Shown here one piece after another: positions 1 to 8,785 of a stretch of DNA of 64,000 nt. Numbering within the stretch: position 1 is the stretch's first letter; each line of letters begins with the position of its first letter. Made by a program: the position numbers and the translations under genes. Location of the stretch: the NCBI RefSeq assembly GCF_001613445.1, contig NZ_BDCJ01000024.1:62001-126000 (forward strand). The letters run 5' to 3'. A model generated the notes under the pieces. That model did no database searches and was not told the origin of the DNA. It saw only the letters and a list, made by a program, of their open reading frames with translations. The stretch comes from Nocardia grenadensis NBRC 108939 (GTDB taxonomy: Bacteria; Actinomycetota; Actinomycetes; Mycobacteriales; Mycobacteriaceae).

Positions 1-422
1 TGCGCGCCGACCGCGTCCATGAATTCCGGCGGAATGACGCCGGGTGTGAGCGCGGGCGTGTCCGCGGGTGGTGGCCCGCCTTCGGTCACGAAACCCGGGC
101 CGGGCTGCCGCTCCGGCAGCCGGCGGCTCGGTTCGGTGGGTGTGGTCGCACCGTTCGGGGTGATGTCGGGTACGCCGAGTGCCTGCAGATCGCCCAGGCG
201 CAGGTCCGGCAGGTCGAGTCCGGTCAGCTCACCCAGCGGCAGCACGGTATCGGGGGCGCTGCGCAGCGCGAGTTCGGTGAGCTGGGGCGGTACCGCGGTC
301 AGTTCGATTTGATCGGTCGATTTGCCCAGGTCGGTGACCATGGGCAGCAGGATCGGGCCCGCTACCGCTACTAGCGCGACAACCGGCAGTACACAGGAAC
401 GCTTCGGTTTGCGGTAGGGCAC
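1..422 (-). CDS. Secreted envelope protein N-terminus (amidase, Rv3811-like), partial
   Basis: A GTG start at 422 is preceded by a GGAGAA Shine-Dalgarno sequence with four bases between, and the frame stays open to the window edge, so about 140 N-terminal residues are visible. They show a basic start (VPYRKPKR), one hydrophobic segment of about 20 residues that looks like a signal peptide or anchor, and then a Pro-rich, Leu/Asp-rich linker. No catalytic domain lies within the window. In M. tuberculosis the gene next to the glf cluster is Rv3811, a secreted amidase-type protein; the assignment here rests on that position and on the secretion signal, so it is an inference. It is divergent from the SpoIID-domain gene, with about 220 bp between them that must hold both promoters. 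Confidence 0.5.
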   Translation of the reverse strand, partial: MPYRKPKRSCVLPVVALVAVAGPILLPMVTDLGKSTDQIELTAVPPQLTELALRSAPDTVLPLGELTGLDLPDLRLGDLQALGVPDITPNGATTPTEPSRRLPERQPGPGFVTEGGPPPADTPALTPGVIPPEFMDAVGA

Positions 423-642
423 GAGCTTCTCCAATCAGGGTTGCAACCAGTGATCGGTGAGCAAGTCATGCTTGCGAACTTCAGTCCCACGGACCACACT
501 AGCCACATTCGTCACAAATCTAAACCTGAGGTTGAGGCTTTCCTGTTCGCTCGAATGTAGCTCCCGGAGCGTGGCCGGTCGAAACGACATGCCGACGTCG
601 TACCGAGTCGAAAGCGTCCGGGCTGACGATGGGAGTGCTCGT

Positions 643-2286
643 ATGTCATATCGAAACAACATGACTCGGCCGAAAGTCTCAGGGCGTCTGGGTAACACGC
701 TGGTAGTTGCGGTTTTGCCACAGTCGATGAGGGGTCGGCGGATTCGTCCAGGCCCATTACTCGCCTGCGGCGCGACGGCTCTGGCCATCGGCGGGGCGCT
801 GCTGGTGCCCGGCGCCGGAGAGGTGTACCGGATGCTTGCCGAAGCAGGTCCGGGGCACGGGCGCGGACTGAGCCAGCACGGGGCGCTGCAGAACGCCGAC
901 AACGGGCAGAACGTCGATCAGATCCTCGCCCACTACTATCCGGGCGCCGAGTTCGGCACCATCGGACCGGCCTCGGTATCGGTCCGGCTGCAAGAACAGG
1001 ACGGTGCCGATCTCGTCGTCACCTCCGCTGCCGGTATGCGGCTCGCCGGACAGGAACTGCAGGCGGGCGAGGCCGTCCGGCTCACACCGTTGGCCGACGG
1101 CGGCGCACACGCGGTGGTCACCCAGGGCTGTGCCGGACCGGTCCTGTGGGAGAACCCGATCCAGGATCCGTGGGTCTATCCGATCGACCCCAACCCGAAC
1201 CGCCCGGCGGCGGAACATCTGACGCTGTGCGGCGGCGGCGCCTATCGCGGGTCGCTGGGGGTGGCCGCCGAGAACGGGGAGACCCGAACCGTCAACCGGG
1301 TGGAAATCCAGGACTATCTGCTCGGGGTGGTCCCGGCCGAGATGCCGCCGGACTGGGCGCCCGCCGCCCTGGAAGCCCAAGCGGTCGCCGCCCGGTCCTA
1401 CGCGCTCGCCGAAACCCGCTGGCCCTACGCGCAGACCTGCGATACCACCGACTGTCAGGTCTACAGCGGCACCGCTCAGGAGGACCCGCGCACCACCGCC
1501 GCGGTGGAGGCCACGATCGGCCGGGTACTGCTGCGCGACGGGCGGATCCTGCGCGCCGAGTACTCCGCCGCCCCGGACGGCGGATCGCCGGCCGATATCC
1601 AGACTTTCGAGGTCGGGCCTACACCCGCCGAACTCACGGTCACCACACCGATGCCGCTGCCACCTCCGGTGAACACGCTGCCGGAGGGCGCCGCTCCGGG
1701 AACCCCCGAGCCGTGGAACGAGACCTCGCCGGAAGGCTCGAAATCGGGTGCTCCGGTACCGCGTACCCCGGAAGGCTCGCTCCCGGTCTCCCCGGAGGGC
1801 ACGCTCCCGGGCGTCGCACCGGGCGCGACCCCCTCGCCGATCGATACCGCCTACGCCGAAATGGGCGGTATGCAGGGCGCGCTCGGATTGCCCGTCACCC
1901 CGGAACTGTCCCTGCCCGAGGACGCCGGCAAGTATCGGCTGTACGAGAACGGCGTCATCGTCTACACCACCGACCTGGGCGCGCAGGTGGTCGACTTCGA
2001 CACGCTGATGCAGCTGGTACCCGGTCTCACCGAGGGAGCCGGTAGTGCCGAAGCCGGCGGCGTGGTGCCCGCCGACAGCGAATCCGGCGGTTTCGGGCCG
2101 GGCGCGGGCGATTCCGAGGCGGCGACGATTCCCGGTCGGCTGCCTGCCGGCCGCGCCGTGCCGGACAGCACTCCGGAGTTCGACACCCGGCCCGCCGGGT
2201 CCGGCACGCTCGACGGCGACCGGCCCGCAGCCGTACCCGGGGCCCAGCGGATCCCGACGAGAATAGAGACCACCGAGGTGTTCTAG
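643..2286 (+). CDS. SpoIID/LytB domain protein with C-terminal LGFP repeat
   Basis: Predicted secreted cell-wall protein. After a basic N-terminus and a hydrophobic stretch (LLACGATALAIGGALLVPG) it carries SpoIID-type motifs: GHGRGLSQHGA, and then YLLGVVPAEMPPDW followed by QAVAARSYALA. SpoIID proteins bind or cleave denuded glycan strands. A Pro-rich linker with repeated PEGS/PEGT motifs leads to one LGFP-like repeat (GALGLPVTPE ... YENGVIVYTT), a module associated with binding to the mycolated wall. The start is uncertain. ATG 643 has GGGAG seven bases upstream and is preferred; ATG 727 would give a shorter n-region; the frame is open further upstream to 457. The C-terminal ~100 residues are low-complexity. 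The neighbours support a role in wall remodelling. Confidence 0.7.
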   Translation: MSYRNNMTRPKVSGRLGNTLVVAVLPQSMRGRRIRPGPLLACGATALAIGGALLVPGAGEVYRMLAEAGPGHGRGLSQHGALQNADNGQNVDQILAHYYPGAEFGTIGPASVSVRLQEQDGADLVVTSAAGMRLAGQELQAGEAVRLTPLADGGAHAVVTQGCAGPVLWENPIQDPWVYPIDPNPNRPAAEHLTLCGGGAYRGSLGVAAENGETRTVNRVEIQDYLLGVVPAEMPPDWAPAALEAQAVAARSYALAETRWPYAQTCDTTDCQVYSGTAQEDPRTTAAVEATIGRVLLRDGRILRAEYSAAPDGGSPADIQTFEVGPTPAELTVTTPMPLPPPVNTLPEGAAPGTPEPWNETSPEGSKSGAPVPRTPEGSLPVSPEGTLPGVAPGATPSPIDTAYAEMGGMQGALGLPVTPELSLPEDAGKYRLYENGVIVYTTDLGAQVVDFDTLMQLVPGLTEGAGSAEAGGVVPADSESGGFGPGAGDSEAATIPGRLPAGRAVPDSTPEFDTRPAGSGTLDGDRPAAVPGAQRIPTRIETTEVF

Positions 2287-2307
2287 CCGCCGCCCGAGCC
2301 GGACGGC

Positions 2308-2338
2308 TTGACCTTTACGTTGCGTCAACTTGCAGGCT
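2308..2338 (+). promoter_or_regulatory. MerR-type promoter/operator
   Basis: TTGAC at 2308-2312 and GTCAA at 2324-2328 form a perfect inverted repeat separated by 11 bp. It lies just upstream of the MerR-family gene. TTGACC can act as a -35 box with a 19-bp spacer to a weak -10 (CAGGCT, 2333-2338). The long spacer with an internal dyad is the hallmark of MerR-regulated promoters, so autoregulation is likely. Confidence 0.55.
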
Positions 2339-2364
2339 GGTGACACCGACGCGGAACGGAAGAG

Positions 2365-3147
2365 GTGAAGGTCGTGGGCGCGGGTTCCCGCAACGACGAA
2401 TGGTCCATCCAGGATCTGGCGAAAGCGGCCGGTACCACCAGCCGCACCCTGCGCCACTACGGGCAGCTGGGGCTGTTGCCGCCCAGCCGGATCGGCGTGA
2501 ACGGCTACCGCTACTACGACGAGCGCTCGCTGGTCCGGCTGCAGCGGATCCTGCTGCTACGTGAACTCGGCGTGGGCCTGCCGGTGATCGGCGAGATCCT
2601 CGCCGGGGAACGTGACGCGATCACCGCGCTGCGTGCCCAGCTGGACCTGCTGCGGCAGGAACAGGACCGGATCGGCCGCCGGATCGTGTCGGTACACACC
2701 ACATTGGACAAGTTGGAGAGAGGTGAACGACTCGTGGCGGCGGAAGTCTTCGAGGAATTCGATCACACGCAGTACAAGGAGGAGGTCGTCGAACGCTGGG
2801 GCAAGGACGCCTATGAGGGCGGCGACCGCTGGTGGCGTTCGCTGAGCGCCGCGGAGAAGCAGGCGTTCCAGCAGGCGCAGCTCGATATCGCCGCGGCCTT
2901 CGGGCGGGCGCGTAAAGCCGGGCTCGCCCCGGATAGCGCCGAGGTCCAGGAGATCACCGCGCGGCACTACGAATGGGTGACCGGCGGCCGGCAGGGCCGT
3001 CGTCCCGGCGCGCGGGAATTCACGGGTCTGGGTGAAATGTATGTCGCCGACGCACGCTTCGGGGCCAACTACGACGTGCACGCCGAAGGCGCAGCGGAAC
3101 TGATCCGGGACGCGATGCGTATCTACGCCGAGAACAATCTCGAATAG
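2365..3147 (+). CDS. MerR-family regulator with TipAS-like ligand domain
   Basis: Cytoplasmic transcription factor of about 260 residues. The N-terminal winged helix shows MerR signatures (WSIQDLAKAAGTTSRTLRHY and NGYRYYDERSLVRLQ). A coiled dimerisation helix with Leu/Gln/Arg repeats follows at about 85-120. The C-terminal ~140 residues resemble the TipAS drug-binding domain (EEVVERWG, then WWRSLSAAEK and a final AAELIRDAMRIYA). TipA proteins bind hydrophobic or thiopeptide ligands and activate their own promoter. The GTG start at 2365 has a purine-rich AACGGAAGAG upstream; GTG 2374 is an alternative. A MerR-type dyad sits 30-60 bp upstream. A strong hairpin follows the stop, so it is probably monocistronic. 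Confidence 0.8.
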   Translation: MKVVGAGSRNDEWSIQDLAKAAGTTSRTLRHYGQLGLLPPSRIGVNGYRYYDERSLVRLQRILLLRELGVGLPVIGEILAGERDAITALRAQLDLLRQEQDRIGRRIVSVHTTLDKLERGERLVAAEVFEEFDHTQYKEEVVERWGKDAYEGGDRWWRSLSAAEKQAFQQAQLDIAAAFGRARKAGLAPDSAEVQEITARHYEWVTGGRQGRRPGAREFTGLGEMYVADARFGANYDVHAEGAAELIRDAMRIYAENNLE

Positions 3148-3160
3148 CGACGGTCCCCGC

Positions 3161-3196
3161 CGCTTACCCGCACACGAATACGTGTGCGGGTAAGCG
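3161..3196 (+). terminator. Strong hairpin terminator after merR
   Basis: A perfect 16-bp stem (3161-3176 pairing with 3181-3196) closes a 4-nt AATA loop, 14 bp after the merR stop. The 3' side runs into TGTTTCGCATTT. There is no long U-tract, as is usual for high-GC actinobacteria. Confidence 0.75.
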
Positions 3197-3284
3197 TGTT
3201 TCGCATTTACGGGGAATCGGCGGACCGCCGGTCACCGGCGATGCGCGGGTACAGTGCCGGAAACCGTGACGAGGGGGAGGTCCC

Positions 3285-3962
3285 GTGAATTATCCGTATG
3301 GTCAGCCGCCGCCGCAGCAGCGTTTTCCGTCGGCGCCGTATTCGCCGCCACCCGCCTACCCGGCCGCGCCCGGCCATCAGATGGGCTACGCGCCGGGACC
3401 GCAGTTCGCCGGCACCTACGGATACCAGGCGCCCCCGAGTGGGGGGACCGGCATCACCGCCGGGATTCTCGCGCTGCTGGGCGGAGTCGCCGGCGCGTTG
3501 TCCGCCTTCGGGATGTTCGTGCTGGCCTCGGCCACCTCCGAGAGTTCGCTCACCAGCGGCGCCGTCCTGGCCACCGGCGCCCGCCGTCGCAGCAGTTCGA
3601 GTTCGAGTTCCAGCGGTCCCGATATCGATTTCGATTTCGACCTCGCGGGAACCGGTGTGGTGCTCGGCATCGCCTACAGCGCCCTGGCTCTGCTGCTCCT
3701 GATCGGCGGCATCCTGCTGCTGCGTCGCAGCAATTCCGGACGAGTGATGGTCATCCTCGGCTGCGTGCTCTCGATCGTGCTCACCGTCGTCGTGGTCGGT
3801 GTGGTCACCGTCGGTGTCGGGATCAGCGTTCTCAGCGCTCCGCTCTTCGCGGTGCTCACCCTCGTACTGGCCGCCATCGCCCCCACCAAGCGGTGGATCG
3901 AGGCCGCCCGCGTACCCGTTCCGGTCGGTGCCTACGGGGTCGCTCCGTACGGTTACCGCTGA
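3285..3962 (+). CDS. Pro/Tyr-rich membrane protein, function unknown
   Basis: A 225-residue protein beginning at a GTG preceded by GAGGGGGAGG. Residues 1-55 are rich in Pro, Gln, Tyr and Gly (MNYPYGQPPPQQRF). About four hydrophobic segments follow: ITAGILALLGGVAGALSAF, a second near VVLGIAYSALALLLLIGG, and two more in the Val/Leu-rich C-terminal half. Between the first and second segments is an odd hydrophilic loop, with RRR followed by eight serines and then the acidic DIDFDFDLAG. This fits the general type of actinobacterial envelope proteins with disordered Pro-rich tails, but I recognise no family of known function. Hairpins flank it on both sides, so it is probably transcribed alone. Confidence 0.65.
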   Translation: MNYPYGQPPPQQRFPSAPYSPPPAYPAAPGHQMGYAPGPQFAGTYGYQAPPSGGTGITAGILALLGGVAGALSAFGMFVLASATSESSLTSGAVLATGARRRSSSSSSSSGPDIDFDFDLAGTGVVLGIAYSALALLLLIGGILLLRRSNSGRVMVILGCVLSIVLTVVVVGVVTVGVGISVLSAPLFAVLTLVLAAIAPTKRWIEAARVPVPVGAYGVAPYGYR

Positions 3963-3987
3963 TGGCGCCGGTGAACGGCGGTTTTCC

Positions 3988-4028
3988 CGCGCCGGGGCCG
4001 GTTCGCACCGGCCCCGGCGCGCGCTTTT
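3988..4028 (+). terminator. Hairpin terminator upstream of glf
   Basis: A GC-rich perfect 15-bp stem (3988-4002 pairing with 4007-4021) with a TCGC loop is followed by CGCTTTT. It lies 25 bp after the preceding gene and about 100 bp before glf, so it should insulate the galactan operon. Confidence 0.7.
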
Positions 4029-4110
4029 CGCCGGCGGACGGCGCGAAAGCCGCTCACCTGGCAATACCCCTGACCTTCCGACTCCGACTGGCGCCGGGAA
4101 ACGCTTCCGA

Positions 4111-4116
4111 TACGCT
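4111..4116 (+). promoter_or_regulatory. -10 box for leaderless glf transcript
   Basis: TACGCT lies 8 bp upstream of the GTG start of glf, and no Shine-Dalgarno sequence lies between them. This geometry places transcription initiation at or next to the start codon, as in leaderless actinobacterial mRNAs. Confidence 0.45.
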
Positions 4117-4124
4117 GGGCTCCC

Positions 4125-5354
4125 GTGACCGCCGCATCGTCTCCGGGTAACTCAGATAACACCGCACAGTTCGACCTGATCGTCGTCGGCTCCGGCTTCT
4201 TCGGGCTGACCGTCGCCGAGCGCAGCGCGAACTTACTGGGCAAGAGAGTCCTCGTGCTGGATCGCCGCCCGCATATCGGCGGTAATGCCTATTCGGAACC
4301 CGAACCGGAAACCGGTATCGAGATCCACAAATATGGCGCGCATCTGTTCCATACCTCGAACAAACGAGTCTGGGACTATGTCACGCAGTTCACCGAGTTC
4401 ACCGGCTATCAGCACCGCGTTTTCGCCCTGCACAAAGGTCAGGCGTACCAGTTCCCGATGGGGCTGGGCCTGGTGTCGCAATTCTTCGGCCGGTATTTCA
4501 CCCCGGAGGAGGCGCGTGCGCTCATCGCCGAGCAGGCCGCCGAGATCGAAACCTCCGACGCGCAGAACCTCGAGGAAAAGGCCATCTCGCTGATCGGCCG
4601 TCCGCTGTACGAGGCGTTCGTCCGCGACTACACCGCCAAACAGTGGCAGACCGACCCCAAGGAGCTGCCCGCGGGCAATATCACCCGGCTCCCGGTCCGC
4701 TACACCTTCGACAACCGCTACTTCAACGACACTTACGAGGGCCTGCCCAAGGAGGGGTACACGAAGTGGTTGGAGAACATGGCCGCGAGTGACCTGATCG
4801 AGGTCCGGGTGGACACCGACTGGTTCGACGTCCGCGACGAACTGCGCGCGCAGAACCCGCACGCCCCGGTGGTGTACACCGGCCCGCTGGACCGCTACTT
4901 CGACTACGCCGAGGGTGAGCTGGGCTGGCGCACCATCGACTTCGAAACCGAGGTGCTGGCCACCGGCGACTTCCAGGGCACGTCGGTGATGAACTACAAC
5001 GATGCGGATGCGCCCTACACCCGGATCATCGAGCCGCGGCATTTCCATCCGGAACGGGATTACCCGACGGACAAGACGGTGATCATGCGCGAATACTCGC
5101 GTTTCGCCAAGACCGGCGACGAACCGTACTATCCGATCAACACCCCCGAGGACCGGGCCAAACTGACCGCGTATCGCGAACTGGCCAAGAAGGAGACGGT
5201 CGACGCGTTGGTCCTGTTCGGCGGCCGCCTCGGTACCTACCAGTACCTGGACATGCATATGGCCATCGCGAGTGCGCTGAACATGTTCGACAATGTGCTG
5301 CGTCCGCACCTGGAGACGGGTGCGCCGCTGGCCGAGGAGAACAACGACGTATGA
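4125..5354 (+). CDS. glf: UDP-galactopyranose mutase
   Basis: Converts UDP-galactopyranose to UDP-galactofuranose, the donor for cell-wall galactan. It is a cytoplasmic FAD enzyme. The N-terminus has the dinucleotide-binding motif (LIVVGSGFFGLTVAERSA), followed by the family's GGNAYSE and YGAHLFHTSNKRVWDY motifs. The catalytic-site region TAKQWQTDP and the YTGPLDRYFDY segment are intact, as is the C-terminal GRLGTYQYLDMH. At 409 residues it is close to M. tuberculosis Glf (399). GTG 4125 is chosen because the -10-like TACGCT sits 8 bp upstream. The stop overlaps the glfT2 start in ATGA, so the two are translationally coupled. First gene of the galactan/arabinan operon. Confidence 0.97.
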   Translation: MTAASSPGNSDNTAQFDLIVVGSGFFGLTVAERSANLLGKRVLVLDRRPHIGGNAYSEPEPETGIEIHKYGAHLFHTSNKRVWDYVTQFTEFTGYQHRVFALHKGQAYQFPMGLGLVSQFFGRYFTPEEARALIAEQAAEIETSDAQNLEEKAISLIGRPLYEAFVRDYTAKQWQTDPKELPAGNITRLPVRYTFDNRYFNDTYEGLPKEGYTKWLENMAASDLIEVRVDTDWFDVRDELRAQNPHAPVVYTGPLDRYFDYAEGELGWRTIDFETEVLATGDFQGTSVMNYNDADAPYTRIIEPRHFHPERDYPTDKTVIMREYSRFAKTGDEPYYPINTPEDRAKLTAYRELAKKETVDALVLFGGRLGTYQYLDMHMAIASALNMFDNVLRPHLETGAPLAEENNDV

Positions 5355-7285
5355 CCTCTGCATCACTGGCGCACAGTGCGTCCGCGACCCGAGCGAAATC
5401 GCTGCTGCAACGGGTGATCCTGCCCCGCCCGGGCGAACCGCTCGATGTGCGCACCCTCTACCTGGAGGAATCAGCGACCAACGCGCGGCGCGCGCACGCC
5501 ACCACCCGGACCTCGCTGTCGGTCGGCGCGGAGTCCGAGGTGTCGTTCTGCACCTACTTCAACGCGCTGCCGGCCAGCTACTGGCGGCGCTGGAGCATGC
5601 TCGACTCGGTGGTGCTGCGGCTGGAACTGGCCGGACACGGCCGCGTCGACCTGTACCGATCCAAGGCCGATGGGTCCCGTATCCACGTCCAGGGCCGTGA
5701 GTTCGCGGTGGCCTCCGGCGCGGAGACGGTGTCGGTCGAGATGGAGGCCGATTTCGGCCCGTTCGAGGACGGCGGCTGGCTCTGGTTCGACATCACCACC
5801 GACACCGCGGTCACCCTGGTGTCCGGAGGTTGGTACGCGCCGATCGAGGCGCCGGGAGAGGGCCGGATCGCGGTCGGTATGCCGACCTTCAACCGTCCCA
5901 CCGACGCCGTGACGACGCTGAAAGCGCTCGGGGCCGATCCGCTGGTGCTGGCGCAGATCGACGCGGTGATCATTCCCGACCAGGGCACCCGCAAGGTCGT
6001 CGACGAACCGGGATTCGACGAAGCCGCCGCGGTCCTCGGTGACCGGCTCGCCATTCACGATCAGCCGAATCTGGGCGGGTCGGGCGGGTACAGCCGGGTG
6101 ATGTACGAGGCCCTGAAAACCACCAGCGCCGAATTCATCGTCTACATGGACGACGATATCGAGATCGAACCGGATTCGATTCTGCGCGCGCTGGCGTTCG
6201 CCCGCTTCGCGAAATCGCCGGTACTGGTGGGCGGCCAGATGCTCAACCTGCAGGAGCGCTCACATCTGCATGTGATGGGTGAGGTCGTCGACCGCAATAT
6301 CTTCATGTGGTCGGCGGCGCCGAATGTCGAATACGACCACGATTTCGCGAAATACCCGCTGCGCGACCGCGATAATTCGAAACTGCTGCACCGGCGTATC
6401 GATGGGGATTTCAACGGCTGGTGGACCTGCGTCATCCCGCGGCAGGTGGCCGAACAACTCGGCCAGCCGCTGCCGCTGTTCCTGAAATGGGACGATGTCG
6501 AATACGGGTTGCGTGCTCGGGAGGCCGGATATCCGACGGTCACCCTGCCCGGCGCCGCGGTCTGGCATATGGCGTGGAGCGACAAGGACGACGCGATCGA
6601 CTGGCAGGCGTATTTCCATCTACGCAATCGCCTGGTCGTCGCCGCCCTGTACCAGCCGGGCAACGGCCGGAACATGATCGCCCACACGGTCAAGGCGACC
6701 CTCAAACATCTGCTCTGCCTGGAGTACTCGACGGTCGCGATCCAGAATCTGGCGATCCGCGATTTCCTGGCCGGTCCGCAGCGTCTGTTCGAACTGTTGC
6801 CGAGCGCGCTCGGCGCGGTACACGAACTGCGCAAACAGTATCCGGACGCGGTGATCCTGCCCTCGTCCACCGAACTCCCGCTGGCCAGCGGGATCGGGGT
6901 CGGCGCGGTGGGCGAACCCGCCAATCCGATCGCCAAGATCCTTCGGCTCGGCAAGGGCCTGCTGCACAACCTGCGGCCGGCGCACGAGCAACACCACGAC
7001 CGGCCCCAGCTGAACGTACCCACGCTGGACGCGCGCTGGTTTTTGCTCTCGCAGGTCGACGGGGTCACCGTCACCACCGCGGACGGGCGCGGCGTGGTGT
7101 ACCGCAAGCGTGATCCCCGCCAGGCCTACGGCCTGCTCCGGGAAGCGCTGCGGTTGCGCAAGGAACTCGCCGCGCGACTGCCGGAGATGCGGGGGCGCTA
7201 CCGCGCCGCGCACGCGGAACTCACCGGTACGGCCGCGTGGGAGAAGGTTTTCGGGATAGACAGCAGCGAGGAGAGCCAGCGGTGA
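5351..7285 (+). CDS. glfT2: Galactofuranosyltransferase GlfT2
   Basis: Processive galactofuranosyltransferase that polymerises galactan with alternating beta-1,5 and beta-1,6 linkages at the inner membrane face. The 644 residues match the family length (637 in M. tuberculosis). The N-terminal beta-sandwich carries FCTYFNALPASYWRRW. The GT-A fold follows with PTFNRP, QPNLGGSGGYSRVMY and the metal-binding triad D267-D269 (YMDDDIEIEPD). The catalytic pair D381/D382 lies in WDDVEYG, and the His at about 406 lies in VWHMAWSDKDD. These correspond to D256/D258, D371/D372 and H396 of the M. tuberculosis enzyme. It overlaps glf by 4 bp and the next gene by 4 bp. Confidence 0.96.
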   Translation: MTSASLAHSASATRAKSLLQRVILPRPGEPLDVRTLYLEESATNARRAHATTRTSLSVGAESEVSFCTYFNALPASYWRRWSMLDSVVLRLELAGHGRVDLYRSKADGSRIHVQGREFAVASGAETVSVEMEADFGPFEDGGWLWFDITTDTAVTLVSGGWYAPIEAPGEGRIAVGMPTFNRPTDAVTTLKALGADPLVLAQIDAVIIPDQGTRKVVDEPGFDEAAAVLGDRLAIHDQPNLGGSGGYSRVMYEALKTTSAEFIVYMDDDIEIEPDSILRALAFARFAKSPVLVGGQMLNLQERSHLHVMGEVVDRNIFMWSAAPNVEYDHDFAKYPLRDRDNSKLLHRRIDGDFNGWWTCVIPRQVAEQLGQPLPLFLKWDDVEYGLRAREAGYPTVTLPGAAVWHMAWSDKDDAIDWQAYFHLRNRLVVAALYQPGNGRNMIAHTVKATLKHLLCLEYSTVAIQNLAIRDFLAGPQRLFELLPSALGAVHELRKQYPDAVILPSSTELPLASGIGVGAVGEPANPIAKILRLGKGLLHNLRPAHEQHHDRPQLNVPTLDARWFLLSQVDGVTVTTADGRGVVYRKRDPRQAYGLLREALRLRKELAARLPEMRGRYRAAHAELTGTAAWEKVFGIDSSEESQR

Positions 7286-7866
7286 ACGCCATGAACCCGA
7301 GCCTGCGGGATTCGGGTACCGGCCGGGCACCGGCGGAAGTCAAGATCCTCGAAGCGGTCCAGGGTGCCATCGCGACCCCGCCGGTGATCTCGGCGGCACG
7401 CGGTATGTCGCATTTCGGGGAGCACGCGCTCGGCTGGGTCGGTATCGCCGCGGTGGGCGCACTGGTCGACAAACCCCGGCGTCGGCAGTGGGCCGGGGTG
7501 GCGGTAGGTGCCGTGGGGGCGCACGCGGCCTCCATCGTGATCAAGCGGATCGTCCGTCGGCCCCGCCCGCACGCACCATCGGTGCAGGTCAACGTATCGA
7601 CACCGAGCAAGCTGAGCTTCCCCTCCTCACACGCGACCTCGACAACCGCGGCGGCGGTGCTACTCGGAAAATTGACCGGGCTACCCTTGCCTGCGGTGCT
7701 CGTACCGCCGATGTTGCTGTCCAGAGTCGTGCTCGGGGTGCATTACCCCTCCGATGTGCTCGCCGGTTCCGCGCTCGGTGCCGCGTCCGCCGCCGCCCTG
7801 CTCGCCGCCGAAAAGAGACTCGACAGTGACCGCACAAGACGAAAAGGCGCTGCCCGCCATGAGTGA
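7282..7866 (+). CDS. PAP2-superfamily phosphatase (DPPR pathway, Rv3807c-like)
   Basis: Membrane phosphatase of about 194 residues, orthologous by position and motif to Rv3807c, which is thought to remove the 5-phosphate from decaprenyl-phosphoryl-5-phosphoribose. All three PAP2 signature blocks are present: KRIVRRPRP, PSSHATST (Ser in place of the usual Gly) and SRVVLGVHYPSDV. The GTG start at 7282 overlaps the glfT2 stop as GTGA, which favours it over an upstream in-frame ATG. Hydrophobic stretches surround the motifs. The 3' end overlaps ubiA. Function is inferred from the family and from its place between glfT2 and ubiA. Confidence 0.88.
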   Translation: MNAMNPSLRDSGTGRAPAEVKILEAVQGAIATPPVISAARGMSHFGEHALGWVGIAAVGALVDKPRRRQWAGVAVGAVGAHAASIVIKRIVRRPRPHAPSVQVNVSTPSKLSFPSSHATSTTAAAVLLGKLTGLPLPAVLVPPMLLSRVVLGVHYPSDVLAGSALGAASAAALLAAEKRLDSDRTRRKGAARHE

Positions 7867-8785
7867 AGAGCCCACCGGCGCTGATCTGGCCGAAGCCGAA
7901 GTCAAAGGGCCTCCCAAAACGCTGGTCGGTGGCCTGGTCAAGGCAGCTCGTCCGCGCCAGTGGGTGAAGAACGTCCTCGTGCTGGCCGCGCCGATGGCGG
8001 CGGGTTCGGTGACCGATCTCGATGTGCTCGCCAATGTGGCCATCGCCTTCGTCGTCTTCTGCATGGCCGCGTCCGGTGTGTACCTCACCAACGACGCGAT
8101 GGATGTCGAGGCCGACCGGGCCCACCCCACCAAGCGGTTCCGTCCGATCGCCGCCGGCGTGGTCCCGGTGAATCTCGCCTTCGCGCTGTCGGCGGTGCTG
8201 CTGCTCGGTTCGCTGGCGCTGTCGTTCCTGGCGTCCTGGCAGCTGGCCGTCACCATGGCCGTGTACATCGGGGTGCAGCTGGCCTACTGCTTCGGTCTCA
8301 AACACCAGGCGGTCCTGGACATCTGCATCGTGTCCTCGGGCTTCCTGTTGCGTGCGATCGCCGGCGGTGTGGCGGCGGGGATCCCGCTGTCCCAGTGGTT
8401 CCTGCTCATCATGGCGTTCGGCTCGCTGTTCATGGCAGCCGGTAAGCGCTACGCCGAGCTACAACTGGCGCTGTCCACCGGCGCGAAGATCCGTAAATCG
8501 CTGGAGTACTACACCCCGACCTACCTACGGTTCATCTGGAGCCTGGCCGCGACCGCGGTGGTGGTCTTCTACGGTCTGTGGGCCTTCGAACAGGGTGCGG
8601 CCAAGGACACCGAATGGTTCGCCCTCTCGATGATCCCGTTCACCATCGCGATCCTGCGCTACGCCGTGGACGTCGACGGTGGTGAGGCCGGTGAACCCGA
8701 GGAGATCGCGTTCGGCGATCGTGTCCTGCAGTTGCTCGCCATCGCCTGGATCGGAGCGGTAGGTGTCGCTGTCTATCTCTTCTGA
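7859..8785 (+). CDS. ubiA: Decaprenyl-phosphate phosphoribosyltransferase
   Basis: UbiA-family polytopic prenyltransferase that transfers phosphoribose from PRPP to decaprenyl phosphate, the first membrane step towards decaprenyl-phosphoarabinose. The first conserved region NDAMDVEADRAHPTKRFRP contains the Asp-rich NDxxDxxxD site. The second Asp-rich region near the C-terminus (YAVDVDGGEAGEPEE) resembles that of M. tuberculosis Rv3806c. The early motif ARPRQWVKNVLVLAAP is almost invariant in the family. ATG 7859 gives 308 residues beginning MSEEP and agrees with the M. tuberculosis length (302). GTG 7826 is an alternative. The start overlaps the PAP2 stop by 8 bp; the 3' end overlaps aftB by 23 bp. 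Confidence 0.94.
   Translation: MSEEPTGADLAEAEVKGPPKTLVGGLVKAARPRQWVKNVLVLAAPMAAGSVTDLDVLANVAIAFVVFCMAASGVYLTNDAMDVEADRAHPTKRFRPIAAGVVPVNLAFALSAVLLLGSLALSFLASWQLAVTMAVYIGVQLAYCFGLKHQAVLDICIVSSGFLLRAIAGGVAAGIPLSQWFLLIMAFGSLFMAAGKRYAELQLALSTGAKIRKSLEYYTPTYLRFIWSLAATAVVVFYGLWAFEQGAAKDTEWFALSMIPFTIAILRYAVDVDGGEAGEPEEIAFGDRVLQLLAIAWIGAVGVAVYLF

Noticed and set aside
757..2457. 566-codon minus-strand frame opposite the SpoIID gene
   Set aside because: Antisense shadow with Arg/Gly-rich translation; the plus strand has clear SpoIID and LGFP motifs.
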